Below the pieces are notes generated by a model. The model ran no database searches, was not told the DNA's origin, and saw only the letters and a list, made by a program, of their open reading frames with translations. From Acetatifactor sp. (GTDB lineage: Bacteria > Bacillota > Clostridia > Lachnospirales > Lachnospiraceae): a DNA stretch of 64,000 nt. The position numbers were made by a program, and so were the translations under genes. Where the stretch lies: positions 1-64,000 of the forward strand of contig JAIDDH010000073.1 of assembly GCA_029055435.1 (NCBI GenBank). Reading direction: 5' to 3'. This document shows positions 29,603 to 38,911 of the stretch, piece after piece. The stretch's first letter is position 1. Every line of letters begins with the position of its first letter.

Positions 29603-30790
29603 TCAATAAAAGATATGACCTCCGATGGAGATTCCGGTAAGGCCCTCCACAGGCGTTCTGAAAAATACGCAGTTCCCCACATTGGTCACGCCGCTCATGG
29701 CCTCATCCGCGGCCTGATAACATGATGCCGTCGCCCTGTTTTCCCCCAGCGCCAAGGCCAGTCTTCCGCTGGCTACCGGTGAGAACTGCTTGTTTTGATA
29801 AATAACGCCCACCACGCTGTCGGGGAACTTTGCGCTGAGCACACGATTGATGACCACACTGCCCACTGCAAGCTGCCCGGCATAGGGCTCTCCGCCGGCC
29901 TCACAGTAGATCAGATTTGCCAGCAGTTTCCGGTCGCCCTCCGCGAAAGTCACATCCGAAATATCCCGCCATTCTCCCTCTGCGGCTTCCTTAGAGAGTG
30001 CCATCTCCTCCGCCAGCTTCTGGCGCAGATATTCCGCATCCTCTTCCTTCTTTTTAATTTCCGCCTCATAATCGCGGGCCTGCTGCTCCGCCTCGGATAT
30101 CTCATCCGCATACTTCGTGATGGAGTTAGAGGTCTGTCCAATCAGACCGGAAACCTTGTTCTTTTCTGTCTCGGCATCCACCTTCAGCGCATCCAGTTCT
30201 GCCTTCTCCTGCTGTAAAAGAGCCTCCTGCTCCTCAATCAGACGCCGGTTCTCCTTGAACGCATCCAGCATGGTCTTGTCATAGCTGGCAATTCGCTCAA
30301 TACTGTCCGCAGCGTTCAGCATATCTGAAAAGCTTCCCGCATCCGCCATGGCTCCGATAAACGCATTGAGATAGTCGGAGTCGCTCTGCTCATACATCTT
30401 GCGCACGCGCAGAACCATGTTGATATACTGTTCCTCCTCCGTCGCCCGGGCTTCCTCCAGAGCAGCCTGCGTGTCCGCTATCTCCCGCTCCTTATCCGCG
30501 ATTGCCCCCTCCAGTTCCTCCAGATTCGCGCTAACCTCGGAAAGCTGCGTATTTAATTTCCTCAATTCACCCTTCAGCGTATTCTGCTCTCCCTTCAGGC
30601 CATCGATATCCTCCTGAAGCTCGTCGCGCTTGCCTTCCAGCTCATCCTTTTCCTTGAGTGTCTGATCAAGCTGTTCTCTGGTGCTGGTAGCCATGACCCG
30701 CACAGTGCCGAAACTGCTGTTGTCTGCAATGAGCGCCGCCATCAATGCCAGCGTTGTCAGAACAGCCGCCATCCTCTTTGCGTATCTCAC
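29603..30790 (-). CDS. Exported coiled-coil protein with SleB-type cell wall hydrolase domain
   Basis: A 395-residue secreted protein. The signal peptide (AAVLTTLALMAALIA) is followed by about 230 residues of coiled coil, resembling the PcsB/CwlO-type regulatory coil with a break at ESDY-like SDSDYLNAFIGA. The last 115 residues are a Hydrolase_2/SleB domain: LLANLIYCEAGGEPYAGQLAVGSV, where the Glu is the likely catalytic acid, and NKQFSPV. SleB-type enzymes are lytic transglycosylases of cortex or wall; with a PcsB-like coil it may be gated by an ABC-type complex in growing cells. Start is GTG at 30790 with AAGGAG upstream. Follows comEB by 12 bases. Confidence 0.85.
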   Translation of the reverse strand: MRYAKRMAAVLTTLALMAALIADNSSFGTVRVMATSTREQLDQTLKEKDELEGKRDELQEDIDGLKGEQNTLKGELRKLNTQLSEVSANLEELEGAIADKEREIADTQAALEEARATEEEQYINMVLRVRKMYEQSDSDYLNAFIGAMADAGSFSDMLNAADSIERIASYDKTMLDAFKENRRLIEEQEALLQQEKAELDALKVDAETEKNKVSGLIGQTSNSITKYADEISEAEQQARDYEAEIKKKEEDAEYLRQKLAEEMALSKEAAEGEWRDISDVTFAEGDRKLLANLIYCEAGGEPYAGQLAVGSVVINRVLSAKFPDSVVGVIYQNKQFSPVASGRLALALGENRATASCYQAADEAMSGVTNVGNCVFFRTPVEGLTGISIGGHIFY

Positions 30791-30802
30791 TTTTACATCT
30801 CC

Positions 30803-31324
30803 TTACACTTCGATCTCTATTTTACGTCCTGTGCCGCTGTAAGCGATACACTCCACTCCCGCCGCCTCAAACATCCGCTTGGAAGCCACATTCAGAGGAG
30901 TGCCCTCGTATTTGTCACTGGCGTATACCACCGTCCGGATACCTGCCTGAATGATGGCCTTGGCACATTCATTGCAGGGGAATAAAGACACATACAGCTT
31001 GGTTCCCTCCAGCGAACCGCCCCTATAGTTCAAGATAGCATTCAGTTCACTGTGAGTCACAAAAGCATATTTCGTGTCCAGGGCATCGCCCTCCCGCTCC
31101 CACGGAAACGCATCGTCGGAGCAGCCGCAGGGAAATCCGTTATAACCCATGGACAATATTTTATTATCCACACTGACAATACATGCTCCCACCTGCGTAT
31201 TGGGGTCCTTGGAACGCATCCCGGACAGATGCGCGACTCCCATAAAATATTCATCCCAGCTGATATAATCTTTTCTCTTGCCCGACCGGGGCTGTATCTT
31301 CTCGTTCTGATTTGCGCTGTTCAT
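30803..31324 (-). CDS. comEB: dCMP deaminase
   Basis: A 173-residue zinc deaminase with the HSE motif in FVTHSELNAIL and PCNECAKAI, plus SKDPNTQVGACIVS and YNGFP. It turns dCMP into dUMP for thymidylate synthesis. A polar, Arg/Lys-rich N-terminal extension of about 18 residues precedes the fold. It lies 27 bases after upp in a nucleotide-salvage group (rpiB, upp, dCMP deaminase). Confidence 0.93.
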   Translation of the reverse strand: MNSANQNEKIQPRSGKRKDYISWDEYFMGVAHLSGMRSKDPNTQVGACIVSVDNKILSMGYNGFPCGCSDDAFPWEREGDALDTKYAFVTHSELNAILNYRGGSLEGTKLYVSLFPCNECAKAIIQAGIRTVVYASDKYEGTPLNVASKRMFEAAGVECIAYSGTGRKIEIEV

Positions 31325-31351
31325 AATTTTAATTTTGCATCCTCGTCAGTA

Positions 31352-31981
31352 TTATTTCGTCCCGAAAATACGGTCTCCCGCATCTCCCAGACCGGGTATA
31401 ATATAGCCGTGGTCATTGAGTTTCTCGTCCAGTGCGCCCACATACAGATCCACGTCGGGATGCGCATCCTGCATGGCCTTAATCCCCTCGGGTGCGGCGA
31501 TGATGCACAGGAAACGGATATTCCTGCAGCCCTTGTCCTTCAACATCTGAATGGCTGCCGCAGAGGAACCGCCGGTAGCCAGCATGGGGTCTACCACAAA
31601 GACCTCCCGCTCCGCGCAGTCCGCGGGAAGCTTACAGTAATACTCCACGGGCTTTAATGTCTCAGGGTCTCTGTACAGACCGATATGCCCCACCTTCGCC
31701 GTGGGAATCAGCTCCAGCATACCGTCCACCATGCCGAGCCCCGCTCTGAGAATGGGCACAATAGCCAGCTTTTTACCCTTCAATTCCCGTACCTTTGTCG
31801 CACAGAGAGGCGTTTCGATCTCCACCTCATCCAATTGAAGACTCCTGGTGGCTTCATAACAGATCAGCATTGCAATCTCGCTGATGGTCTGTCTGAAATC
31901 CTTTGTACCGGTGTCTTTTCTTCTGATAAAACCAATTTTGTGCTGAATCAAAGGATGATCCATAATAACTACTTTCCCCAT
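31352..31981 (-). CDS. upp: Uracil phosphoribosyltransferase
   Basis: A 209-residue enzyme with [14 protein letters not shown], the PRPP loop [16 protein letters not shown] and [10 protein letters not shown] at the C-terminus. It converts uracil and PRPP into UMP. The GAGGAGGAATAG before its ATG contains both the ribosome binding site and the rpiB stop, so the pair is coupled. Confidence 0.97.
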   Translation of the reverse strand: MGKVVIMDHPLIQHKIGFIRRKDTGTKDFRQTISEIAMLICYEATRSLQLDEVEIETPLCATKVRELKGKKLAIVPILRAGLGMVDGMLELIPTAKVGHIGLYRDPETLKPVEYYCKLPADCAEREVFVVDPMLATGGSSAAAIQMLKDKGCRNIRFLCIIAAPEGIKAMQDAHPDVDLYVGALDEKLNDHGYIIPGLGDAGDRIFGTK

Positions 31982-31983
31982 AC

Positions 31984-32415
31984 CTATTCCTCCTCAATTA
32001 AAGCGACTCTGCGGCAATGCCTCTCCTCCCCGGAGAACTCCGTTCCCAAAAAGGTGTCTACAATCTCCATGGCCAGCAGATCGCCCACAATGCCCGCCCC
32101 CATAGCCAGCATATTCGCATCGTTGTGCAGCCGGGTCATCTTGGCGGAAAACACGTCCGCGCACAGCGCGCAGCGAATGCCCTTCACCTTGTTGGCGACC
32201 ATACTGACACCGATGCCCGTAGTACAGATGACAATGCCCTTCTCACATTCCCCTGAGACCACTGCCTCGGCAGCCGCTCGCCCGAAAACAGGATAATCGC
32301 AGCTGGATTTGTCCGCACAGCCCACATCCCTGCAGGATATGCCCTTTTCCTCCAGATGGCGAATAACTTTTTGCTTTAAATCAAATCCGCCGTGATCACT
32401 TCCGATTGCTATCAT
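31984..32415 (-). CDS. rpiB: Ribose-5-phosphate isomerase B
   Basis: A 143-residue RpiB/LacAB-family isomerase: [45 protein letters not shown] (catalytic Cys region) and [12 protein letters not shown]. It interconverts ribose-5-phosphate and ribulose-5-phosphate. The ATG at 32415 with AGGAGG nine bases upstream is chosen over a TTG three codons earlier. It overlaps the sua5 end by 20 bases and is two bases from upp. Confidence 0.95.
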   Translation of the reverse strand: MIAIGSDHGGFDLKQKVIRHLEEKGISCRDVGCADKSSCDYPVFGRAAAEAVVSGECEKGIVICTTGIGVSMVANKVKGIRCALCADVFSAKMTRLHNDANMLAMGAGIVGDLLAMEIVDTFLGTEFSGEERHCRRVALIEEE

Positions 32416-33520
32416 TTTCTCCAACCTCCTGCTGCACCTGTAAATCTATCACTCGATGTCCCGCCGCCTTTAACAGCCTGTTCATAATGGCCTGTCCCAG
32501 ACCTTCCACAGAAAAAGCCTCCGAATAAATCTTTGTCGCGCCCTCTGCGTCAAACTCTCTCAATATCGCATAAAGTCTCGCCGCAATGACATCCTCCTCC
32601 GTCCTGCTGCCGACACTCTTTATCACATCCGCCCGATACCGGTCAAGCATTTCCTCCGTGCCGATGACGCCTACAAGGTGACCGCCTTTCCGATCCTCAT
32701 CCGCCCGGCGATTGATATACTCCACCACCGCCTCAGGCTCTCCGCATACCACCGTCAATTCCCCGGCAGGTGCATAGTGTCTGTATTTCATTCCGGGCGC
32801 TTTGGGCGCCTGTCCGCACTCCGCCTGCGACTGTAGTATGGTGGCGTCCGCCTCCACATCCCCCAGCACCTGCTCCAGCATTTCCCGGGTGATATATCCC
32901 GGCCGCAGTATGCGCGGGGGCGATACCGTCAGATCCACAATGGTGGATTCCAGTCCGATTCCCAGCGCGCCACCGTCGATAATCATGTCGATGCGCCCAT
33001 CCATATCCTCCGCCACATGCGCGGCAAGGGTAGGACTTGGCTTCCCTGAAGTGTTGGCGCTGGGAGCCGCCACAAAGCCGCCGCCCTCACGAATCACCGC
33101 AAGCGCCACCGGATGGGACGGCATGCGCACCGCAACCGTATCCAATCCGCCCGTGGTCTCCATAGGCACTGCATCGGACTTTTGCAGTATCATGGTGAGA
33201 GGACCCGGCCAAAACGCTTCCGCCAGCCTCTCCGCCGCCTTCGGAATCCGGGAGACAATCCGGGACAAATCACCCCAATCCGCGATATGTACAATCAGGG
33301 GATTATCGGATGGCCGTCCCTTTGCCGCATAAATTTTGCGGGAGGAATCCGGGTTCAGCGCGTCTCCTCCCAGACCGTACACGGTCTCCGTGGGAAAAGC
33401 CACTAATCCGCCTGCCTTCAGTATCTCTCCGGCTCTGCGCAGCCCCTCCTGCTCCCGCTCCGTAAAATTTACAAAATCGTTTCCGGCAGAAGCGATTACA
33501 ATCCTTTCCGTCTGTATCAT
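32396..33520 (-). CDS. Threonylcarbamoyl-AMP synthase, Sua5 type
   Basis: A 374-residue protein: an N-terminal YrdC/TsaC domain (LVAFPTETVYGLGGDA, IYAAKGRPSDNPLIVHI, VAAPSANTSGKPSPT) and a C-terminal Sua5 domain linked by the PGMKYRHYAP motif. It makes threonylcarbamoyl-AMP for the t6A37 modification of ANN-decoding tRNAs. First gene of the sua5-rpiB-upp-dCMP deaminase-SleB run. A TATACT -10 is visible on the minus strand at 33573-33578 with a poor -35. Confidence 0.95.
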   Translation of the reverse strand: MIQTERIVIASAGNDFVNFTEREQEGLRRAGEILKAGGLVAFPTETVYGLGGDALNPDSSRKIYAAKGRPSDNPLIVHIADWGDLSRIVSRIPKAAERLAEAFWPGPLTMILQKSDAVPMETTGGLDTVAVRMPSHPVALAVIREGGGFVAAPSANTSGKPSPTLAAHVAEDMDGRIDMIIDGGALGIGLESTIVDLTVSPPRILRPGYITREMLEQVLGDVEADATILQSQAECGQAPKAPGMKYRHYAPAGELTVVCGEPEAVVEYINRRADEDRKGGHLVGVIGTEEMLDRYRADVIKSVGSRTEEDVIAARLYAILREFDAEGATKIYSEAFSVEGLGQAIMNRLLKAAGHRVIDLQVQQEVGENDSNRK

Positions 33521-33630
33521 CTTTACATCATTTCCTGTTTTTCTGCAGTTGTATACATAGCCATATATAGTGAGTATAACACAGAAGTGAAAAAAGGAAA
33601 AGAGCTTTGGGCGGTTATTTCGACCTGCCT

Positions 33631-33952
33631 GTAACAGTTCAGCCTGAAATATTGTGAATGCTATTCCAACAGTGTCGGTGGAGGAAGAGCGGGCGGGTTT
33701 GGCAGGCGGGCTGCAGTTGGGTGTTTTCTAATAGTGCGGTCATAGCATCTTGCAATTTGCGGGTCGGCTCTAAGGTGCCTCCATGCACCCTAGAGCCTGA
33801 AATGTGCATCCGTGCGCATTTCACCCTGCTCCTTGAGAGCACTATAAGAAAACACACCAACCTCCGCCAGAGCCTGCCAAACCCGCCCGCTCTTCTTCCG
33901 CCTCGACACCGACTGAATATAGTCCTCGCAATATTTCATGCTGAACTGTTAC
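33631..33952. repeat. 322-base near-perfect palindromic element with cruciform apex
   Basis: The outer arms at 33631-33657 and 33926-33952 match at 25 of 27 positions. Moving inwards, 33683-33706 is exactly complementary to a 24-base block near 33872-33895, then GTGTTTTCT and ATAGTGC pair with AGAAAACAC and GCACTAT. The apex holds two separate hairpins: GGCTCTA-A-GGTGC with GCACC-C-TAGAGCC, and GAAATG-T-GC with GC-G-CATTTC. It carries no convincing coding frame. Position is the divergent gap between sua5 and the SWIM-protein operon. It may be a MITE-like element or a structured RNA. Confidence 0.75.
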
Positions 33953-33997
33953 ACCCCTACTTCATATTTTACAGACTTTATGGTACAATTTACATGG

Positions 33998-34003
33998 TAT
34001 AAT
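33998..34003 (+). promoter_or_regulatory. -10 element for SWIM/MoxR/VWA operon
   Basis: A consensus TATAAT lies between the two palindromic elements, about 360 bases before the first gene; no good -35 is seen. If used, the second palindromic element would be transcribed as the leader of the operon. Confidence 0.35.
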
Positions 34004-34045
34004 TTACTATAAAAATAATTGTGTTTGATACAGTGTCAGCATCTC

Positions 34046-34352
34046 TGTCTAACAATTCCATGATTAGGGGTTTGCGAAACTCTCATTTTCGTAATCAGAA
34101 TTGGGCAGATTGTATACTCCATAAGCAGACCCTAGCGAACCGTCGGTACTTAGACACCGTACTTTGGTGTCTTAGGTGAGACTTAGTACTTCTTGGCGAA
34201 GCGTCCTATGGCGCGAGCCTTAGAAGCACTTCTCACCTTGTACCGCTACGGTGAGGTTGGAGCGAAAGCGTGTCTGCGTTGGAGTATACAATTTGCACAA
34301 TGACTCTTTGCCAAAATAAGAGTTTCGCAATTGTCTAACAATTCCATGATTA
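34046..34352. mobile_element. MITE-like palindromic element with 21-base direct repeats
   Basis: A perfect 21-base direct repeat (34046-34066 and 34332-34352, containing CTAACAATTCCATGA) bounds 265 bases whose ends are inverted repeats (TTGCGAAACTCT at 34071, complement AGAGTTTCGCAA at 34319), then a second inverted pair (ATTGTATACTCC with GGAGTATACAAT). The centre has further hairpins, e.g. AGACACC with GGTGTCT. It has no transposase. The second direct repeat is 16 bases before the SWIM gene start, so it looks like an insertion into that gene's leader. It shares AGACCCT and GGAGCGAAAGCGTGTCT with the element at 16551. Confidence 0.7.
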
Positions 34353-34368
34353 TAAAGAGGAGGTTATT

Positions 34369-35844
34369 ATGCAACAGGTTACGGAACAACAGATTCAGGC
34401 CATGGCTCCAAACGCGACCGCTGCGGCAAATGGCAGGAAAATATCACAAAAGGGCGGATTTGTGCGGCTGGAACGCTCCGCGGACGACACCTTTTATCTG
34501 GGGGAATGTACGGGCAGCGGGAAAAGCAATTACATTACTACCGTAGATTTCATAGAGTCCGATAACCCGGTGTGCCGATGCTCCTGCCCCAGCCGCCAGT
34601 TTCCCTGTAAACACGGTCTGGCGCTTCTCTATGAAATTCTTGCGAAGAAAAACTTCGGCATATGCGAAATCCCGGAGGATATCTTGAAAAAGAGGGAAAA
34701 GAAGCAGGCGCGGGAAGCAAAAAACACTGCGGCTCAGACCGGGGACGGGGTGACATGCGAAGACCCGGAAGCGGCCGCTAAGAAGAAGGCTGCCGCCGCC
34801 AAGAGCGCAAAAGCCGCCAAAACCAAGAAATTAAAAAAGCAGTTGGAGGGGCTTGAACTGGCGGCAAAACTGATACAGGATCTGACCCGGGCCGGCCTCG
34901 GCACTATGGGAGGCACGGTACTGAAAAATTATGAGCAGCTTGCAAAACAGCTTGGAGACTATTACCTTCCCGGCCCCCAGCGTCTGTTGAACGGACTGAT
35001 ATTGGAAATTTCGGCATTCCAGAAGGACGGCAAAGAAGAACATTATGAAGCTGCCATTGCTATTTTGGAGAAATTCCGAACATTGGTCAAAAAATCGCAG
35101 CAATATCTGTCGGATAAGCTGGAGCAGGGGGATGTGGAACAGGATGATACCGTGCTCTATGAAGAGCTGGGCGGCATCTGGAAACTTTCCGAGCTGGAAG
35201 CTCTGGGGAAGGGAAAGGCAGATGCTAATTTGATACAATTATCCTTCTGGGTAAATTATGACGCCGCCAGAAAGGAGTACATAGATACCGGATGCTGGGC
35301 GGATCTTAAGTCCGGGGAAGTGTTCGTCACACGCAACTATCGCCCGCTCAAGGCGTTAAAATATGTAAAAGAAGAAGATACCGTTTTTGGCGTGGCCTGT
35401 GTTCCCATGGCGGTATGTTACCCGGGCGAAGGGAATCTGCGTGTCCGCTGGGACAGCGCCAGATTCCGTCCTGTGGAGAGGGAGGATTTACAGAAGCTGC
35501 ATGCTCTGTCCGGGACTTCCCTCGCAGCGGAGACAAAGGCGGCCAAGAATCTGCTGAAAAATGCTCTTGCCGAACCTATGTATATACGTCTGATTTCTTT
35601 TGCTCAATTAGGAAAGACCGGAGACGGATTTGCTCTGGAGACCGAAGAAGGGGAGACCATTGCTCTGGGAGATGCGCCGGGCATGGAGCCCTCCACGGAC
35701 AGACTTGCGCTGCTGCCGGAGGAAAGTTTATTACGACATCAGGTGTTGCTGGGGGCCTTTTATTATGACAGCAAAGCCGGACGCCTGAAAATGCAGCCTC
35801 TCAGCATCATAACCGACGAGGCTGTGGTACGTCTGCTGTATTGA
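34369..35844 (+). CDS. SWIM zinc finger protein, YehQ-like
   Basis: A 491-residue protein. The SWIM zinc finger is near residues 69-82, CRCSC then PCKHGLALLYEI, giving the CxCx(n)CxH pattern that binds DNA or protein partners. A Lys/Ala-rich linker (residues 130-160, KKKAAAAKSAKAAKTKKLKK) follows, then a helical region and a beta-rich C-terminal half with several Trp/Tyr. No catalytic motif is seen. It opens a five-gene plus-strand operon with HEAT-like, MoxR, DUF5682 and VWA genes; E. coli has YehQ (SWIM), YehL, YehM and YehP together, so this is a yeh-type cluster. AGAGGAGG is upstream of the ATG. Role unknown. Confidence 0.85.
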   Translation: MQQVTEQQIQAMAPNATAAANGRKISQKGGFVRLERSADDTFYLGECTGSGKSNYITTVDFIESDNPVCRCSCPSRQFPCKHGLALLYEILAKKNFGICEIPEDILKKREKKQAREAKNTAAQTGDGVTCEDPEAAAKKKAAAAKSAKAAKTKKLKKQLEGLELAAKLIQDLTRAGLGTMGGTVLKNYEQLAKQLGDYYLPGPQRLLNGLILEISAFQKDGKEEHYEAAIAILEKFRTLVKKSQQYLSDKLEQGDVEQDDTVLYEELGGIWKLSELEALGKGKADANLIQLSFWVNYDAARKEYIDTGCWADLKSGEVFVTRNYRPLKALKYVKEEDTVFGVACVPMAVCYPGEGNLRVRWDSARFRPVEREDLQKLHALSGTSLAAETKAAKNLLKNALAEPMYIRLISFAQLGKTGDGFALETEEGETIALGDAPGMEPSTDRLALLPEESLLRHQVLLGAFYYDSKAGRLKMQPLSIITDEAVVRLLY

Positions 35845-35875
35845 ACATCCATATGATCAGAGGAGGAAAGTATAA

Positions 35876-37807
35876 ATGGACATTTCACCGTTATATGAAT
35901 TGCGGGCAAGGCTCCGTGCTGCCATGATTGCGGGCACCGGCCTGCTCTCGGAAGATTTCCGTTTAAAGCGGGCCGTGGAGGCTTTTGCGCCTTTGGAACA
36001 GGCTTCACCAATCTTTACCAAAATCGGGCAGTTGGCCGGAGCGCTCTTATCGCCGGATTCGGCAGACAAAGAGGACATTCTTCTGGATGCAATCACGCTG
36101 GCGGACGCCGTGCTGTGTACCCAGGGAACAGTGGCCGTGGAAGGAAAAGTGGAGCCCATTGTGGTAAACGGGTGGGGCAGCGCCGTCACCAACGCACCCT
36201 ATTCCGTTGTCAAGACGTTGACAGAGTCCCTGTTAAATTCCGGCAGCGGACATTACAGTTATGTGGTGGAAACTCACAGAGATCGTCCTGAGCTTTTTAA
36301 GGATTATCGGGTCAAGACGGCCATGATTCAGGCTCTGGGGGCTTCCTATGCGGAGCTTGCGGATACGGTGGCCGAGTGGCTGAAAGAGGAGGATGCGTCC
36401 ATTCTGCCCCTGTTGCAAAAAGGATTTGATCCCAGAGGGAAAAAGGAAATGGTGCGCCGCATCCATGTGATGATGGCGATAGACGGGGAAGCATCCAATG
36501 AATTTTTTGTAAAAATGCTGCCCGAGGCGGAAAAGGAGGTGCGTCAGGCACTTATATTCGCGCTGCGCTGCCGCCCCGAAAATGTGGATTTGCTTTTAGA
36601 GCTGACAAAGACAGAAAAAGGGAACGCCAAAAAGACTGCCTGCTATGCTCTGGCTTATATGGAGGATGAGAAGGCGGAGGCAGCCTTCAGGGAACTCTAT
36701 AAAAAGAAGCCCCAGGAGGCCATGCATTATCTGGTTTATACGGAGACAAAATGGGCATCCCGGTTTGTGGCGGAGAAGCTGAAGGAGCAGCTGTCGCCCT
36801 GGGCAGAGGAACACGCCCGGCCTGAGAGAACACAGGAACAGAAAAGCTTGCTGGGAGAGACTGTGTCGGCACTGCCCGGCAAAAGCGGCAGCGATATCTG
36901 CGAAGTATTCCGTATAGCCGCTAATCTGGAAGACCGCCTGAATACTGCGTTCATCGCTGATGGTGTCAAAGAAACCATCATGGCAGGTCTGAACCTGAGA
37001 AACAGAGAAAGCACTTTTACCTTTCAAACATCCATTCCTTACCTGCTGCACCAGGCATTGCACTGCCATCCAGACGAAGAACTCTGCGCCCTTGCCGTGG
37101 AGTTGTACGAGGCTAAGGGCAGACACGGTGGCAGGCGCATGGCATATTTCCCCGCTGCGGTGGCAGCCCAGCTTCTAACAGACGGGGACTGCTGCGACTG
37201 GCTGGAGAAACAGTTGAAGGGAAAGTTGTTTCAATCCAGGCAGGAATCATATCCGTTTCTGGCAAGAGGGTTGGACGGACTCCGGTTCAGTGAGAAGGAA
37301 AACGGCTATGTGCTGCGCGTAAAGCGTCCCTATCGAACCCATCCGTCCGGAGAGCCAATGCCGAAATTCTGCCAGCCGGTGAAACAGGATATCACCGGAC
37401 GTTTTACGGACATTCTCACACGCTGTCAGGATCGGGATATTGACCAGGTGTTAATGAACTGCATCGACAGTGAGAACGAAGCCTACTGCCGCAAGCTGGG
37501 AGATTATTTTTACGGACGCGCACGGAACCTAAAAGCCGTCAGAGATTACCTGCTGGCTCTGAAAAGCTGTAGATATCCCAAATGTGAGGGAATTGCGGTC
37601 AGTTATTTTTCCGACAGCAGCCTTACGCACTATTTTTCGGAGATTTCCGCCTATGCGGGGATGTTGCCGGGGGACAAAACCGCCATCTATGAGGAACTGC
37701 AAAGAGTTTATAATTTATATAAGCAGGGACGGATCAAAACACGGGACTCCGGTCAGTGGGAAGAGCGGTTTTTGGATTATCTGGAAGAATGGAAAAACAG
37801 TATATAA
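35876..37807 (+). CDS. HEAT-like repeat protein of yeh-type cluster
   Basis: A 643-residue, largely helical protein. Repeated helix pairs such as VRRIHVMMAIDGEASNEFFV, EVRQALIFALRCRPENVDLL, KKTACYALAYMEDEKAEAAF recall HEAT/armadillo repeats in residues 190-290. The N-terminal part has an AVEGKVEPIVVNGWGSA segment that could be a small beta element. No enzyme motif, signal peptide or membrane segment. It follows the SWIM gene by 31 bases and precedes the MoxR gene by 21, so it is likely a scaffold of the same system. I do not recognise a named family. Start has GAGGAGG upstream. Confidence 0.75.
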   Translation: MDISPLYELRARLRAAMIAGTGLLSEDFRLKRAVEAFAPLEQASPIFTKIGQLAGALLSPDSADKEDILLDAITLADAVLCTQGTVAVEGKVEPIVVNGWGSAVTNAPYSVVKTLTESLLNSGSGHYSYVVETHRDRPELFKDYRVKTAMIQALGASYAELADTVAEWLKEEDASILPLLQKGFDPRGKKEMVRRIHVMMAIDGEASNEFFVKMLPEAEKEVRQALIFALRCRPENVDLLLELTKTEKGNAKKTACYALAYMEDEKAEAAFRELYKKKPQEAMHYLVYTETKWASRFVAEKLKEQLSPWAEEHARPERTQEQKSLLGETVSALPGKSGSDICEVFRIAANLEDRLNTAFIADGVKETIMAGLNLRNRESTFTFQTSIPYLLHQALHCHPDEELCALAVELYEAKGRHGGRRMAYFPAAVAAQLLTDGDCCDWLEKQLKGKLFQSRQESYPFLARGLDGLRFSEKENGYVLRVKRPYRTHPSGEPMPKFCQPVKQDITGRFTDILTRCQDRDIDQVLMNCIDSENEAYCRKLGDYFYGRARNLKAVRDYLLALKSCRYPKCEGIAVSYFSDSSLTHYFSEISAYAGMLPGDKTAIYEELQRVYNLYKQGRIKTRDSGQWEERFLDYLEEWKNSI

Positions 37808-37828
37808 AGAAAGGAACAGTACAAAATT

Positions 37829-38911
37829 ATGGAAGAACAATTACAAAGACTGCCGGCAGAGCAGCTTTTTCAAAATGAACTTGACGCGCTGATTGCGGCT
37901 GAGAAGGATCCCGTTCCCACGGGCTGGAGAATGTCTCCCCGCTCCGTCCGTACATACATCTGCGGCGGCAAAGTGGGAAATATGGAGATCACCCCGAAAT
38001 ATATCGGACATGAGCGGCTGGTGGAAATCGCAATCGCCACTCTTGTCACGGACAGAGCGCTTTTGTTGATCGGGGAGCCGGGCACCGCCAAGAGCTGGCT
38101 GTCAGAGCATCTGACCGCAGCCATCAACGGAGATTCCACCAAGGTAATTCAGGGCACTGCGGGAACGACGGAGGAGCAGATCCGCTATTCCTGGAACTAT
38201 GCCATGCTGATTGCCAACGGACCTTCCAGAGAGGCCATGTTGAAAAGTCCTGTTTTTCACGCCATGGAGACGGGAACCATTGCCAGACTGGAGGAGATAT
38301 CCCGATGCGCTTCCGAGGTGCAGGATGCATTGATTTCCATTCTGTCGGAAAAGAGAATCTCCGTGCCGGAACTCAATATGGAGGTTCCTGCCAAAAAAGG
38401 CTTTTCCGTGATTGCCACAGCCAACACCAGAGATAAAGGCGTCAACGAGATGTCCGCGGCATTGAAACGCCGCTTTAATATTGTGGTGCTCCCGGCTCCT
38501 GCCGATTTGGAGTCCGAGATGGACATCGTCCGCACCAGAGTGGCACAGCTTTCCGCAGGGTTGGACTTGAACGCCGCTCTGCCGGAGTCAGAGGTAATAG
38601 AGAAGGTCTGCACCATCTTCAGGGAGCTTCGCAGCGGAGAGACCTGTGACCGCAGCCAAAAGGTGAAGCCCACCTCGGGAGTGCTTTCCACAGCGGAGGC
38701 AATCTCCCTGCTCTGCAACAGTATGTCCCTGGCGGGAAGCTTCGGCAATGGCAGAATCAGCGATGAAGATCTGGCTGCGGGACTGCTGGGAGCCGTCATC
38801 AAGGATGAGGAAAAAGATAATGTAGCTTGGAAGGAATACCTGGAAAATGTCATGAAAAAACGGGGTTCCCACTGGAGCGGATTGTATAAAGCATGTAGAG
38901 GATTATTATGA
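37829..38911 (+). CDS. MoxR-type AAA+ ATPase, YehL-like
   Basis: A 360-residue AAA+ protein. Walker A LLIGEPGTAKSW (Gly82-Ser89) has the MoxR-type GTAKS form; Walker B is IARLEEISR; sensor 1 is VIATANTRDKG and the arginine finger region is ALKRRFN. MoxR ATPases act as chaperones that remodel or load metal into partner proteins, almost always next to a VWA protein, as here. Start: ATG 37829 with AAGGAA upstream. Its stop overlaps the DUF5682 start (ATGA), giving translational coupling. Confidence 0.9.
   Translation: MEEQLQRLPAEQLFQNELDALIAAEKDPVPTGWRMSPRSVRTYICGGKVGNMEITPKYIGHERLVEIAIATLVTDRALLLIGEPGTAKSWLSEHLTAAINGDSTKVIQGTAGTTEEQIRYSWNYAMLIANGPSREAMLKSPVFHAMETGTIARLEEISRCASEVQDALISILSEKRISVPELNMEVPAKKGFSVIATANTRDKGVNEMSAALKRRFNIVVLPAPADLESEMDIVRTRVAQLSAGLDLNAALPESEVIEKVCTIFRELRSGETCDRSQKVKPTSGVLSTAEAISLLCNSMSLAGSFGNGRISDEDLAAGLLGAVIKDEEKDNVAWKEYLENVMKKRGSHWSGLYKACRGLL

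Noticed and set aside
33521..34368. Possible CRISPR array or rRNA/tRNA remnant in the long intergenic gap.
   Set aside because: Repeats are palindromic arms and one pair of direct repeats, not regularly spaced repeats with spacers; no tRNA-like cloverleaf with conserved T-arm was found.
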